Source: Bombardia bombarda
Lineage: Eukaryota > Ascomycota > Sordariomycetes > Sordariales > Lasiosphaeriaceae
Length of the DNA: 64,000 bases
Assembly (NCBI GenBank): GCA_030512295.1
Contig: JAULSR010000001.1
Location: 806,001-870,000 of the forward strand
Direction of reading: 5' to 3'
Below, one piece after another: positions 1 to 10,182 of the stretch; the first letter of the stretch is position 1; each line of letters starts with the position of its first letter. The notes under the pieces are model-generated. The model had not been told where the DNA came from. It did not search any database and saw only the letters and a list, made by a program, of their open reading frames with translations. The position numbers were made by a program, and so were the translations under genes.

Positions 1-29
1 AACTCTAAAGTTGATATCCAACCGTGGAC

Positions 30-370
30 ATGCTTCTCAAGATAGTTGGACTGAAGGAAATGGTAAGCGTGCCTGTGCCCGAAAGCGTTCCCCTTCTACT
101 ACTACACCCTTTGGCAGCCACCAGTCAAGCCCAGTTACTAACAAATCATGTACTCGCCAGTCACCACAAGAGCAGAAAGAGTACGAAACTAAGAAGAGTG
201 CAAAGGAAAAGAGGAAGGTGGACGAAAGAAACGACAAGCTCTGGGCAAATATGCAGGCAGAAACGAAAGCGATTGCGCGGAACAAAAAGGAGAAGGAGGC
301 TGATAGGGGATTAAATATGGAGGACAACGTGTTTATGAGGGCATCGAGATACCGACTTGATAACAAGTAG
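30..370 (+). CDS. Mini-gene A: small Lys/Glu-rich protein of unknown function
   Basis: Two-exon model: 30-62 and 161-370, 80 residues. The intron 63-160 has a GTAAGC donor, a TACTAAC branch site near 135-141 and a CGCCAG acceptor, phase 0. Exon 1 codes MLLKIVGLKEM; its last codon is an ATG directly before the donor, so translation could also start at 60 with an ATG-only first exon, as in mini-genes C-E. Exon 2 codes a hydrophilic, Lys/Arg/Glu-rich chain without signal peptide or membrane segment, probably helical. Exon 1 and the start of exon 2 resemble mini-gene B (LK-x-x-G followed by (S/T)P-x-EQ across the junction), so A and B look like tandem paralogs. I recognise no domain. The gene may extend left of the window if an upstream start exists. 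Function unknown. Confidence 0.5.
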
Positions 371-958
371 GTGGCGATATGTGCAATGAAAGCATGGGGC
401 AGATACTCGTGCAAGTATAGAGTGTGTAGTTAGAGGCTAAGTTTTGGCTGTTTTAGACGGTCCCAGGTTCCCAAATTGAAACGATTGGTGCAGTTTGCGT
501 GCCTGTTTGTTTAAGCATCTATGTCAGAAGCTATGTTACACAGAACGCAGCTGCAATTCGCCCCTTGGTTGATGAGCTATTATCCATATGTACCTAGAGA
601 GCCTACACACTGTGCAGCTTTCGTGTCTTTTGTATCCTCTCTGGCCCCTGCCCAAAACAATGAAAGCCAACGACCAAGCTTGACCAAACAAACTTCGCTG
701 CCACCCTTGCACATCGGTGGTCGCTCCAAGATCAACACTATCACCTATTACTGCTGCGTTTATGCGATAATACCAAGACTTTCAAAACTATCTACCACAT
801 CGCAAGCCGTTTGATTGCTCATTCGATTGCGGCCCATCTGCCTTACTGGTGTCATCTCGACACGGACGAATCCTCACGAGTCCCTACCAAACACACATGC
901 ACATCAACAAATCCGTTGGTACGTCTTTCTCTTGGACTCAAACGCGAATATGTTAATC
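371..958. other. Intergenic stretch between mini-genes A and B
   Basis: No convincing gene. An open stretch at 521-814 has no coding-like composition or splice context and is taken as chance. Presumably it holds the 3' end of mini-gene A and the promoter of mini-gene B. Confidence 0.5.
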
Positions 959-1253
959 ATGGATATTCTCAAGACGTTTGGAGTGGTCCAACGGGTAAGT
1001 GTTCCCTTAGCCGCGAACCATAGGTTCGCCATTCACCTACCTTACCAGTCTACTGCATCTCTCCTTTGTACTAAACACCGATCCTTGTATCTACCAGACT
1101 CCCGAAGAGCAAATGGTTCACGACGCCAATAGGCGCGCAAAGCGAGAGAGGAAGGACTTAAAGAAGCATGTAAAGGAGCGAAAAAAGAAAGAAAGAGATG
1201 AGGCGCTCATGCGAGACATTTTTTTTGTGGGAGATGGGTGTGTTGTGGCATGA
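959..1253 (+). CDS. Mini-gene B: small basic protein of unknown function
   Basis: Two-exon model: 959-994 and 1098-1253, 63 residues. Exon 1 codes MDILKTFGVVQR. The intron 995-1097 has a canonical GTAAGT donor and a CTACCAG acceptor, phase 0. Exon 2 begins TPEEQ and continues as a Lys/Arg/Glu-rich segment (RRAKRERKD..., KERKKKERDE), ending in a short hydrophobic tail (FFVGDGCVVA). The first about 17 residues match mini-gene A in pattern and intron position, which supports both models. No known domain, signal peptide or membrane span. It is the second member of a five-gene head-to-tail array. Function unknown. Confidence 0.5.
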
Positions 1254-1999
1254 AAGACTTCTTTGAGGTGAACCTCATGATTGCTGAATTTTTGGAGGCG
1301 GATTTGATGAGGGAAAATTATTGCCGTCGCGGCTAGGTCGAGGATGTCGATGCCATCATCTGATGCCGATGACAGGCGGGGGATCTTGGGATTTTGCGCA
1401 TTGCTAGTTATTAGTTTTTAGTTTTGGTTTCTGTCTTTGTTATTTACTGTTTTGGGTAGAGGCTCGTATAACGGAAGATGAGCTGTAAAGAATGTATATT
1501 TGTCTATTGCGCATCTTATAGCATTGTAGGTAGTGTACCTGTATCGGATGACCCAGCAACTCAAATCATTCATGGGAAGCTTGAAAGTTGATTACGACAC
1601 ACTTCGCCCACCTTACGCACCGGAATCAGTACCAACCCTCGGAGGGTTTGATGATGAGAAATGCATCATCTAGCACTGTGTGGCCGGCCCGTTGCGTCAG
1701 ACAAACAACTTTATCACAACATTGAAGTGACATTGCATTGCACAGCCCAACCATTTTCATGCATGGGCCAAAGCCTCTGTTATTGAAACCCCACTTTTAT
1801 TTCCAACAGGCCATATGGTGACCTTTTCAATGACATAAACAAATAAACAATCACATCTGCAAATAGTCAGTTGGTAGCCAACCAGAACATCCGAAAAGGT
1901 CATAAAAACCCCATCGATAAACCTGCCAGAGAGACACACATCCAAGCGCGACACTTATAAGCACAAATATTCCACATCGCATTAGCTCACCACTTCAAA
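1254..1999. other. Intergenic stretch with the duplicated promoter block of mini-gene C
   Basis: No gene seen. The part at about 1785-1910 aligns with 2716-2870, upstream of mini-gene D. Shared pieces are an AACCCCACTTTT block and a gapless stretch of about 65 bases containing AATCACA and TTGG-AGC-AACCA. This suggests the two genes arose by a local tandem duplication that included their upstream region. Confidence 0.5.
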
Positions 2000-2330
2000 A
2001 TGGTTCGTAACGTCCATACCTTTAACACTCCCGCCAACGCTCAGCTAACGTTAACTGTTTCCCCCCGAAAAAAAGCCAAACAGTAATTGCGATCAAATCA
2101 ACCAAATCGATAATGAGACAAGCTCCGTCCCTGAGGAAAGAAGGTTGCAGGCCGAAAAGGGCGATTTAAAGTATCTCATCACCTGGAAGTGGTATAAATT
2201 TAATAAGGGGACGCTTCCAAGGCCGGAGTTGGGGTTGCCAATGGAGAAGGAGCTTCAGAAGATGTTGGAGGAAGGAAACAACTTGAAGCAGGTGGAGAAG
2301 AAGGGGGTCAATAGGTGTATTTTAATGTAA
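2000..2330 (+). CDS. Mini-gene C: small charged protein; start codon is its own exon
   Basis: Model: ATG at 2000-2002 (context TCAAAATG), intron 2003-2075 (GTTCGT donor, GCTAAC branch at about 2043-2048, AAAAG acceptor), exon 2 at 2076-2330; 85 residues. Reading directly through the first exon into the intron gives no useful protein, whereas splicing joins ATG in frame to 85 open codons. The product starts MPNSNCDQINQIDNETSS, has a W-K-W-Y-K-F aromatic/basic patch in the middle and ends with a Lys/Glu-rich tail and RCILM. The acceptor is AAG, not the preferred YAG; the next possible AG (CAG at 2083) would place TAA straight after ATG, so 2075 is the workable site. No recognised family. Confidence 0.5.
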
Positions 2331-2963
2331 GGCTGCTTGCTCTGTGGCCAGCTGCTGCCTTGTTCGGATGCTTGTCGTTGGCGATTCACTATACCATCCT
2401 GATCTGCATATTTTTTTGACGGGTGCGGTTGAGGAAATCTTTCACGTCGCGGTTTCCATGCATGCGTATTGTCGGTGGGGGGAGCTTGTATCAGCGGGTT
2501 GATGTGAGACATGAAAATCGCCGACAGGCTTGGTTGGCCAAAATTAACCATCACGGGCCTCTGAGTCTTTTAATCCCAATTTCGTGTGACCTCGCGGCCT
2601 CTCCCGTTTGGTGAATTTGGTAGTATGTTGCACCATGATACACACTCACTAGCACCTTCCATAGCTGAATGAAGTCCGGTCACAGGTCTGATTTGCCTAA
2701 CCAAAGTCCAACTCATAAACCCCACTTTTCTTCCCCCAAAAAGCCACGCCCGACACAGTGACGTTTTCCACTTCTGCACGGCATTTCTCATGCAACGACT
2801 GGCAAAATAATCACACTTTGAGACAAACACTTGGCAGCTAACCAACACACCTATACAAAACATAAAGGGCTAACACCCCCCCCCCCCCCAAAAAAAAACC
2901 AACTCAAGATTTGCATCAGTCTGCGTCTCTAGACTGCGACCACATTATTTCCTACAGTCCAAA
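2331..2963. other. Intergenic stretch upstream of mini-gene D
   Basis: No gene seen. Holds the second copy of the duplicated upstream block (about 2716-2870, compare 1785-1910) and, closer to mini-gene D, a run of 14 C followed by 9 A at 2876-2898. Confidence 0.5.
2876..2898. repeat. C14-A9 homopolymer tract
   Basis: Fourteen C (2876-2889) followed directly by nine A (2890-2898), 66 bases upstream of the mini-gene D start codon. Its length may be miscalled, and it may act as a nucleosome-excluding promoter element. Confidence 0.8.
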
Positions 2964-3291
2964 ATGGTTTGTATTTTCCCGTCGCATACGTTTAACGTGC
3001 CACCGACCAACCTTAACTACATACATCATACTTTATATACGCGCACTCAGCACCCAGCTAACAACGATATCCAAAAAGTCCAGCAGTGGCGGTGGACGCG
3101 ATCAAACCGTCTCCTTCGGCAAGGACGATCCGGTCACCAAGGCAAGGATCGAGCAGGCCAAGAAAGACGACCACAAGTACAACATGAGCCTCAGGGCCAT
3201 TTTCGACGACAAGGTGCAGATGTTGAAGACCAAGATCACGGGAGTGAAGCCGCGAAGAGATAAGGGCTGGGATGACTACAAGAAGAAGTAG
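2964..3291 (+). CDS. Mini-gene D: small Asp/Lys-rich protein; start codon is its own exon
   Basis: Model: ATG at 2964-2966 (CCAAAATG), intron 2967-3078 (GTTTGT donor, CAGCTAAC branch at about 3054-3061, AAAAAG acceptor), exon 2 at 3079-3291; 71 residues. Exon 2 in frame reads SSSGGGRDQTVSFGKDDPV..., then a KxKIEQAKKDDHKY-type charged part and a terminal DDYKKK. As in C and E the intron splits right after the initiator codon, phase 0. The upstream region is similar to that of mini-gene C, although the proteins have diverged to the point where only composition is shared. No known domain or targeting signal; function unknown. Confidence 0.55.
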
Positions 3292-4025
3292 GAAGGGAAG
3301 GCTGGGGACTTTGTCAAGGGATGAGACGAGCTATTATTAATGATGGAGGATGTCTAGCGGGTGGTGGAGCATGGAGGGGATTTTGGTAACAGGGTTCTGT
3401 TTTTTTTTCGGAGCGTAGCGCATATGGTGTATGCATGTCACATCAAGGTAGAATCACAAGACCCGAGGGCCCATGATAGTTCCCTAAGTACAGTGCCAAG
3501 AGTCTTTGTGATTCATGACTTAGGTGCCTCAGTCCTCAAGCCAACGCATCAGAATAAATCCCAATCTACACACATGCGCGTCCAGACGAAATTAAACCCA
3601 GTCTCTTATCAGGTACATGTGTTCTATCACGATAAACTATCATTTTCAGAACCGGATAACGTGCTGTTATGGCAGTTGTGACTGGGGTCGCATGTACTGA
3701 TCATATTCGAGAGATTTTCCTAAGGGGAGCTTTCATTGAATGTGGGGGAAGTTATTGAATAGAGTTTCATCTAGGCTGCTGTGTTCGTGTGACTGGAATG
3801 ATTTAATGGTTTGGCTTTATCCTTTTGTTCATTCAATACCGAAGCTATCATATGAAGTTCTCTCGTTTTCTATAGATCTATGCACGTCTATATTTCCAAG
3901 ACAAACTCCATCATTAATCTGCCTGCCCAATATCAATCATACTCGATATCATCTATCAGGCATCTTTCAAAACCCCAACGCGTCACAACAATCAATCTTG
4001 AAGGCATTGAGAAACAACAACCAAC
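3292..4025. other. Intergenic stretch between mini-genes D and E
   Basis: No gene seen; open frames at 3361-3681 and upstream of 4026 lack start context and coding character. Confidence 0.45.
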
Positions 4026-4312
4026 ATGGTACGAGCATCCCGGATGACATCCAAACGTTCAACATCACTAACAACTGCGCTTTGATACAGTCGCTAGTGT
4101 GGCCGGTATTATGGCTGGACAAGCTCAATGCCGATCTTCTCGAGGCTGAGCAGAGGAAGGACGATGCAAAGGCCGAAAGGAAAAGAGCAGAGCAAAGAGC
4201 TAAGATGGAGAAAAAGGCAGCCAAGAAGGCCAAGAGAGAAGCTGAAAAGGCAGCGAAGAAGACGAAAGCGTATGACGCGGGCGACGACACGTGCCCTCTT
4301 ATACAGAAGTGA
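4026..4312 (+). CDS. Mini-gene E: small Lys/Ala/Glu-rich helical protein; start codon is its own exon
   Basis: Model: ATG at 4026-4028 (CCAACATG), intron 4029-4090 (62 bases; GTACGA donor, CACTAAC branch at about 4065-4071, ATACAG acceptor), exon 2 at 4091-4312; 74 residues. The product starts MSLVWPVLWLDKLNADLLEA, then forms an uninterrupted Lys/Arg/Glu/Ala-rich stretch of about 45 residues that should be one long charged helix (possibly coiled coil), and ends DDTCPLIQK. It shares intron placement with C and D. The helix resembles many unrelated charged helices, so no function is assigned. Confidence 0.5.
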
Positions 4313-6255
4313 GGCATTGACGCATGCGCACTCGCACCAGCCGGGAAGGGTACGAAATATGTATTCCTTCTGAGTCCTAGACTAGCACGAGAAGTACCAT
4401 ACATTAAGAATTTCATGTTGGCGCATCGTGGATCGTATATCAAGCACAATTCATAAAATGGCACTGTCTTTCGCACGGTATGTGCTGCGATGTACATTTC
4501 ATAAACAATCTGTCCGAAATACAGCCCGAGATTGCTCGCGGCACATTGATAGCAGTTTTGCGGTCAGTAACACATCTGGTCATGTGAATAGATCGAGCTC
4601 TGACCCGCAACTAAATGTAACCTCAAGTAGCTGATGGGTGATTCTCAAGGACTGCGGATTAACACCATCATACAGTGGAAGTCTCTGAGCAATGAACGGT
4701 CCAGACAATGATGCTTTCACCACACTAGGATAGATGACTCGGCTCCTATCAACCCCATCACAATCAAGAACGAGCCGCGTCAAAATCCTAGATGTCGTCA
4801 CCGTTCGCCAATATCCTAGCTGCCAAGCAACTGCATGTAAGAATACAGTATGCTAATATTCTACATGATTCACTCACCTCAGTAAAAAGCCATATCATGA
4901 AGCCGCTTGACCCGTCTCCATACGGAAATGGGCGGCCAATAGGCGACACAAGCAAGAAACTGTACGTCTCGAGTTTCAGAACCGCGGCTCGACGGCGAGA
5001 TCTACAAATCACAGTCAACGCAGCCCGTATCTCAGTAGCACCGATCGTGAGCCAGATGCATCCTATGCAGTCACGATGCTGTGTCGTGGCCGTTGGAGAG
5101 TAATTAGCCGTCGGGCTGAAGAGCATCTGGCTGGCAGCAGCAGGTTTTTCTATATATAGGGGCATAATCTCTGCCCTTGTCTGCTTTTTTTTTTTTTCAC
5201 CATCATCAGCAGCAACAACTTCACCGACAAGAGGAGGAGGGTTTCGACATTTTGGAGTTGTTTTGGGAGCAATCTTGGGGAGCAATTTCTGGCGATTATT
5301 TCAAAGAAGGAGCAGGTGTGCCATTAGAACTAAAATAAAGGTAGCGCTCGGCGCAACTTGAACGGGTTTTTGGACAAACGCGGACCGGGGGAAGTAGAGG
5401 CTGGAAAAAGAAGTAGTCGATTGGGAGCAGAAAGGAGACCGCGTGACATGGCGGGAGGCTGGATGCAGAAAGATGGTTGGCCATGCTGCTCCCATGCTCC
5501 TCCCGTGCTCCCATGCTCTTTCCCATGTGAGAATCTCCAAGCCACAGCGATACGCTGCAGACTTGGGGACCCTGCATGCATTGTAGCTTTCCATGCTATG
5601 CTCCGTCAGGGCTGGCGTGCCAGAGTTCCGTATCTGCGAGCAAAATGGCATTCGGTAAAAACTGCATGAGGATTCTGAGTTTAAATATAACTCTAACATA
5701 ATATTAGCATTTTCTTTGCATTCACAATCCCAAAGTGTTTTACATCCAAAAGAAGGACAAAGAAGTGTCCGTGATGGTGGACCACAGGACCAGTGGCGCA
5801 GCGGGGAGACAGGGGTGGTTTCAGCGACCCACCAACTTGTTTCCCCACGTCTTGACCCAGTAATCCCTAGTAAAACAAACCCCTCTCCCTCCCCCACATC
5901 CATGAATCCATGCGGCTTGCCCGGCTATCCGAAGCGAGACACGACACAAGACATTCACATGTCAGCCCCTAGTTCTAGACTTACTTACTTGCAGCGATTA
6001 CCAAAGGCCAGGCAAAGGAGCAAGACACTTTTATGGATTCGCGCTCGTGACGCCATGATTCATTCGTGCCCTTGTCGTGCCTGCCCTTGTTTGCATTCCT
6101 CCACCACCACCACCACCGCCATGTAGTTTTAGCAATGTGATAATCTGTTTGTCTCAAGTCTTTCCCTTTCTCCTCCCTCTAGAATTATTCCACCAAGTCT
6201 TGTTCAATGCAGCATTTCCCATCAGTGTCCTCAACACCGTGAACCTTAGCCGAAA
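4313..6255. other. Intergenic region between the mini-gene array and the hydrolase
   Basis: No confident gene. A 103-codon frame at 4792-5103 is listed separately. A TATATATAGG box lies at about 5151-5160 with a T-run (5189-5201) just downstream. 6107-6255 is CT-rich and probably the hydrolase promoter/leader. Confidence 0.4.
4792..5103 (+). CDS. Possible small gene, 103 codons, unrecognised
   Basis: An open frame starting MSSPFANILAAKQL with an ATG in acceptable context. It contains an intron-like element (GTAAGA at 4837, GCTAAT, CTCAG), but splicing there would bring an immediate stop, so only the unspliced frame works. Composition is mixed, no domain is visible, and it lacks the Lys/Glu bias of the neighbouring mini-genes. 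It could be a sixth degenerate member of the array, a non-coding transcript, or chance. Confidence 0.2.
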   Translation: MSSPFANILAAKQLHVRIQYANILHDSLTSVKSHIMKPLDPSPYGNGRPIGDTSKKLYVSSFRTAARRRDLQITVNAARISVAPIVSQMHPMQSRCCVVAVGE

Positions 6256-8863
6256 ATGATCGACCATCTCCTGGGGAGGCCATCGGTCAAGTCGCGGCGG
6301 CTGCAGGTGCTGGCCGTGCTGGGCTTCTGGTCGGCCTACTTGCTGCGCGGCCCCAAACATGGCCCTCCCGTCTTTCGCTTCTTCTCCCGCCTGCTGTCGA
6401 AGCGCCTGTCGGCATGGCAGACGGTGGTCATGACCATGATCTACCTCTACGCAGCCCGCAACTTCAGCACCCTCGTGGGACTCGCGAGTCCCGAGCCCAT
6501 GGCCAACATGTACGACACGGCCTACTTCCGCGCCACCTGGGTCCTCACCGCCCTCGACGCCGGCTTCTGGACCGCCATGAAGATCCGCCAAAAGTGGCTG
6601 CGCGACCTAGCCAGCATTGTGTTCTCTGTCTTCTACCTAGCCGCGGCCGAGAAGGCGGACGAGAAGGTGCGCAAGGTGCGCGGCAACATCACGGTCGACC
6701 ACCTGCGCGTCAGCTGGAACAAGGGCATCGACTCGCCCTACCTACGCTTCTTCCAGGGGCTCGTCAGGCCACGCTTCACCCGTTGGCCCCCGCGCCAGAT
6801 CCGCATCCCCAGGCCGGCCACGAGCGATTACAAGGAGCCCGTCTCGGCCTGGCTGTACTTTGACGGCCCCCTCTCCGAGCTCGAGCACCACAACCGCATC
6901 ATCCTCGACATCCCCGGCGGCGGCTTCGTCGCCATGGACCCCGCTGCAACGACGACAAGCTCTTTGCCTGGGCCGCCAAGACGGGCCTCCCAGTTCTTAG
7001 TCTGGACTACAAGAAGGCCCCGAGTACCCCTACCCCTACGGCCTCAACGAGTGCTTCGACGTCTATTGCACCATCATCAAGAGCCGCGGCCGCTGCATCG
7101 GTCTGTCGGGCAGGGACGCTCCCAGGGTAGTGATCACAGGAGACAGCGCCGGCGGAACCCTAGCCACCTCCATGACCATCATGATCGTCGAGAGCGGCTC
7201 GTCCCCAGTCCGCCGCTTCCAGGCACCCACCCCGACCTGCCCGTGCCCGACGGCCTCATACTGTTTTATCCCAGTCTCGACATGAATATCGGCAGCTGGA
7301 TGTCAGATGAGCAGATGGCCCTGATCAGGGACCGTCGCATGCGCGGCACCAACAAGTCCATTGTGCAGCGCAAGACGATGCAGTATAATGACTTGGTCGG
7401 CACGCCGCACCAGTCTGACGACGAGGATGACTCGTCTCCAAAGTCCCTAGTCGCCAGCCCAGACGCCATCGACGAGAACCGCGAGACGGAGACAGCAGGT
7501 CGTTCCCGTGGTGGCCCAGCGTCTGAATACGCGCACTCGGGCGTGCCATCCTGGTCACAAGACCAGCAGCCTTCTCCCGGTAACAACAACAGCACAAATA
7601 CAAACACGAATACAACTGCAACTCCCGCACCCACTACAAACACAACCACCACCCCCCTCCCAAACCAGCCAACAACCAGCAACAACAAAAAGCCCGCCAC
7701 GCAAGCACCTCCCACCACCCCGCCCCCATGCGCACCCGCCTCGCCATGTCCTCCATGATCTCCTACTTCAACGACCGCGTCCTGACCCCGAGATGATGCG
7801 CGCCATGATCATCCTCTACGTCGGCCCCCACAACCGCCCCGACTTCCAGCGCGACTACCTCCTCTGCCCCATCCTCGCGCCCGACGTCCTCCTCGCGCGC
7901 TTCCCCAAGACCTATTTTCTCACCGGCGAGCGCGACCCGCTGGTCGACGACACCATCATCTTTGCCGGTCGTCTGCGCAGGGTGAAGGCCGCGCAGATGG
8001 CGAGCGGAGGCAAGAGGTTTGAATACAGGGATGAAGATGCCATGACGGAGGGGTTCAATGAAAAGGAAGCGGCGGAAGTGGCGTTGATACCCGGGATCAG
8101 TCACGGCTTCTTGCAGTTCCCCACGGTGTATCCGCCGGCGTGGGGCCTGTTTGAGAGGATTGCGGGGTGGATTGAGGATGTGTTTGGGGAGGTGGAGAGG
8201 AGGGAGAGGAGGGAGCGGGAGAGGAAGGGGAGGGGGAGGGGCAAGACTGTTGGTGGTGGTGGTGGTGGTGGTGATAGGGAGAGGGTACATGGTGGTGGTG
8301 GTGTTACCAAGGATAAGGCTACTAAGGAAGAGGGGCAAGAGGTTGCAGAAAAAGGAAAGGAGAGAGAAAGGCAAAAGAGACATCATTTCAGGCAGGAGTC
8401 GAGCGGGGATGAGGATCGTCCGCTCGAGATGATGAGCATGACGAGGGCGAGGGGGCGGTCTGTCAGGGATGACAATAACAGCAACAAGGGGCCTGCCGCT
8501 ACCGCTACTACCATGGTACCGCCAGTGCTAGAGGTCAATGGCGAGCAGCAGATGGATGAGGCGGAAGATGTAGAAAGGGGCGGCGTCAGCGACGATGACA
8601 ACGACGAGGAGGAGCTTGTCAACGGAGGAGGAGGAGGAGGAGGAGGAGGAGGAGGAGGAAATGCCGCGAGCGAAGGCGACGATAGCAGGAAGAACAACAC
8701 GGCGTTTGGCCGCGGGCAGAGGAGGGGGAGAAACGGGTTGCGCAGGGGGAGGAACAAGGGCGACAAGAGCCTTGTCAAGCTGGCGAGCTCGGACGATCTG
8801 CTCGGCAGGCGGATGCATGGGCTGGCCGGCGGGTTGACGGGGTTGCAGCGTGATGCAGAGTAG
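6256..8863 (+). CDS. Hormone-sensitive-lipase-type alpha/beta hydrolase, frame broken by five single-base losses
   Basis: The N-terminal part (from ATG 6256) is hydrophobic/basic. A hydrolase domain follows: DIPGGGF (oxyanion loop, Pro where HSL enzymes have His), then DYKKAPEYPYPYGLNE, the nucleophile motif GDSAGG (about 7141-7158), an FYPSLDMN segment, and near the C-terminal side GERDPLVDD (acid) and GISHGF (base). These segments lie in three frames. Shifts fall at about 6940, 7020, 7224, between 7500 and 7727, and at 7788, each equal to one missing base, mostly in C runs. Adding five bases gives 2613 = 3 x 871, about 870 residues. The Ser/Asn/Thr/Gln-rich linker before MRTRLAMSSM and the long Gly/Arg/Glu-rich tail (poly-Gly at about 8624-8659) are low complexity. 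Likely an ester or acylglycerol hydrolase; substrate unknown. Because all other catalytic motifs are intact I prefer consensus error to a true pseudogene. Confidence 0.75.
8624..8659 (+). repeat. (GGA)n microsatellite coding poly-Gly
   Basis: Twelve GGA/GGAG-type units in the hydrolase tail giving a run of about 12 Gly residues. Confidence 0.85.
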
Positions 8864-10182
8864 TCAGTAGATGAGGTGACACTATATTTATACATACTCA
8901 AACATGACATGTGGATAGATGGATGGTATAGTAAGCAGAGCGGAGTGGAGCAGGGATCATCATTTGTATGTATATGGATGGGTGGACAGCAAGGTCTTCT
9001 ATTGGGCATTACTTAGCATCTAAGTATTCGCATGGCATGCATATTATAACGTATTATCTTGGCAGATTTACTTTTGTTTCAAACTGTTTATTATATATAT
9101 AGTTATATATCTTGCCTACATGTGAATGAGAGCGTTGTGGTTATGACATCGCACTTGTATACATCTCGAAATGGATGTTGACGAAAGAAATATCATGAGT
9201 GAGTATGTTACACAAGGGGTGAGAAAAGAGGACCATAGTCAGGCCTCTGGCTGAAACTGCATCACATTATAATGCCCTCCACTACTGGTAACTATCACAT
9301 ACGACCATACCGACTTGAGAACTCGGCATCCCGTCCGCTCTGCCCTAGATAAGCAAGTGAGGGCCAGACTAGTAGTTGGGTCGGTGACGACCAGCGAATC
9401 CCTGGTGTTGTATGTTTTTTTGTTTCTTTTTCTATGTCGTGTTCGGTTTCTCGTCTGTGTTGGATAACATGGTTCTGTTCATACTGGATACATGTTGTTA
9501 AATCCCCTTCTGCTTTGTTAGGTTTCTGATTTGATCCATCACGCGTCTCGCAACCACATTGGTAACATCTATTTCAGTTCTCATATTCGGATAATATATC
9601 TTGCATTCATCAGCACGCAGTCTATGTGTCTCACAATAGAGAGAATATTGATTCAACAAAGACCCGCAAGACGAGATCTGAAAATAATAGTCATCCATCC
9701 ACCCATTGACCATCCCAAAGTGACACTGAACCATCACCCCCATGAACAAGCGCCGCAAACTACCCACCTTACCTATCTCCTCCTTCGCCGGCCCGCCCAT
9801 GACATATCAATCATCAATACCTCATGCCGCCACCCTCAGCGGCTGTCCACTCGGCAACGCCAGACTCATCGCCGACAATGACGACGACGATGCAGCTGAA
9901 GAAGCAGCCTTGTACTTTTTGCCACCACCGCCTCGATGCGTCTTCTTGTGCCCATTCCCACGCACGCGCGGAGCTTCCCCCGACGACGACAACGCCGGGG
10001 ATGCACCACTCACCGATCCCAGAGCCACCGACGAGTGAGTCTCCTCGCTAACAGTCGTGCGACTAATAGTAGGGCTGCTCTCCGTCTCGCTCCCACTCCT
10101 TCCCTCCTGCTCTTCCAATTGCTGTCTTCTTCCTCTCCCCTTCTTCCCCCTCCCGCGCCGCTGCTGCTGCTCCTGCTTCCCG
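8864..10182. other. Convergent 3' intergenic region, hydrolase and glutamate decarboxylase
   Basis: No gene assigned. 9822-10235 on the minus strand carries an open, Ser/Gly/Arg-rich frame of about 130 codons that overlaps the last decarboxylase exon in a different frame but has no ATG start; see findings. Confidence 0.5.

Noticed and set aside
4837..4881. Intron-like element GTAAGA...GCTAAT...CTCAG
   Set aside because: Splicing would place TAA directly after the first exon, so it cannot serve the listed frame.
6256..8863. Hydrolase as a multi-intron gene instead of a frameshifted one
   Set aside because: The frame switches occur inside continuous conserved protein sequence with no bases left over for introns and no splice signals at the switch points.
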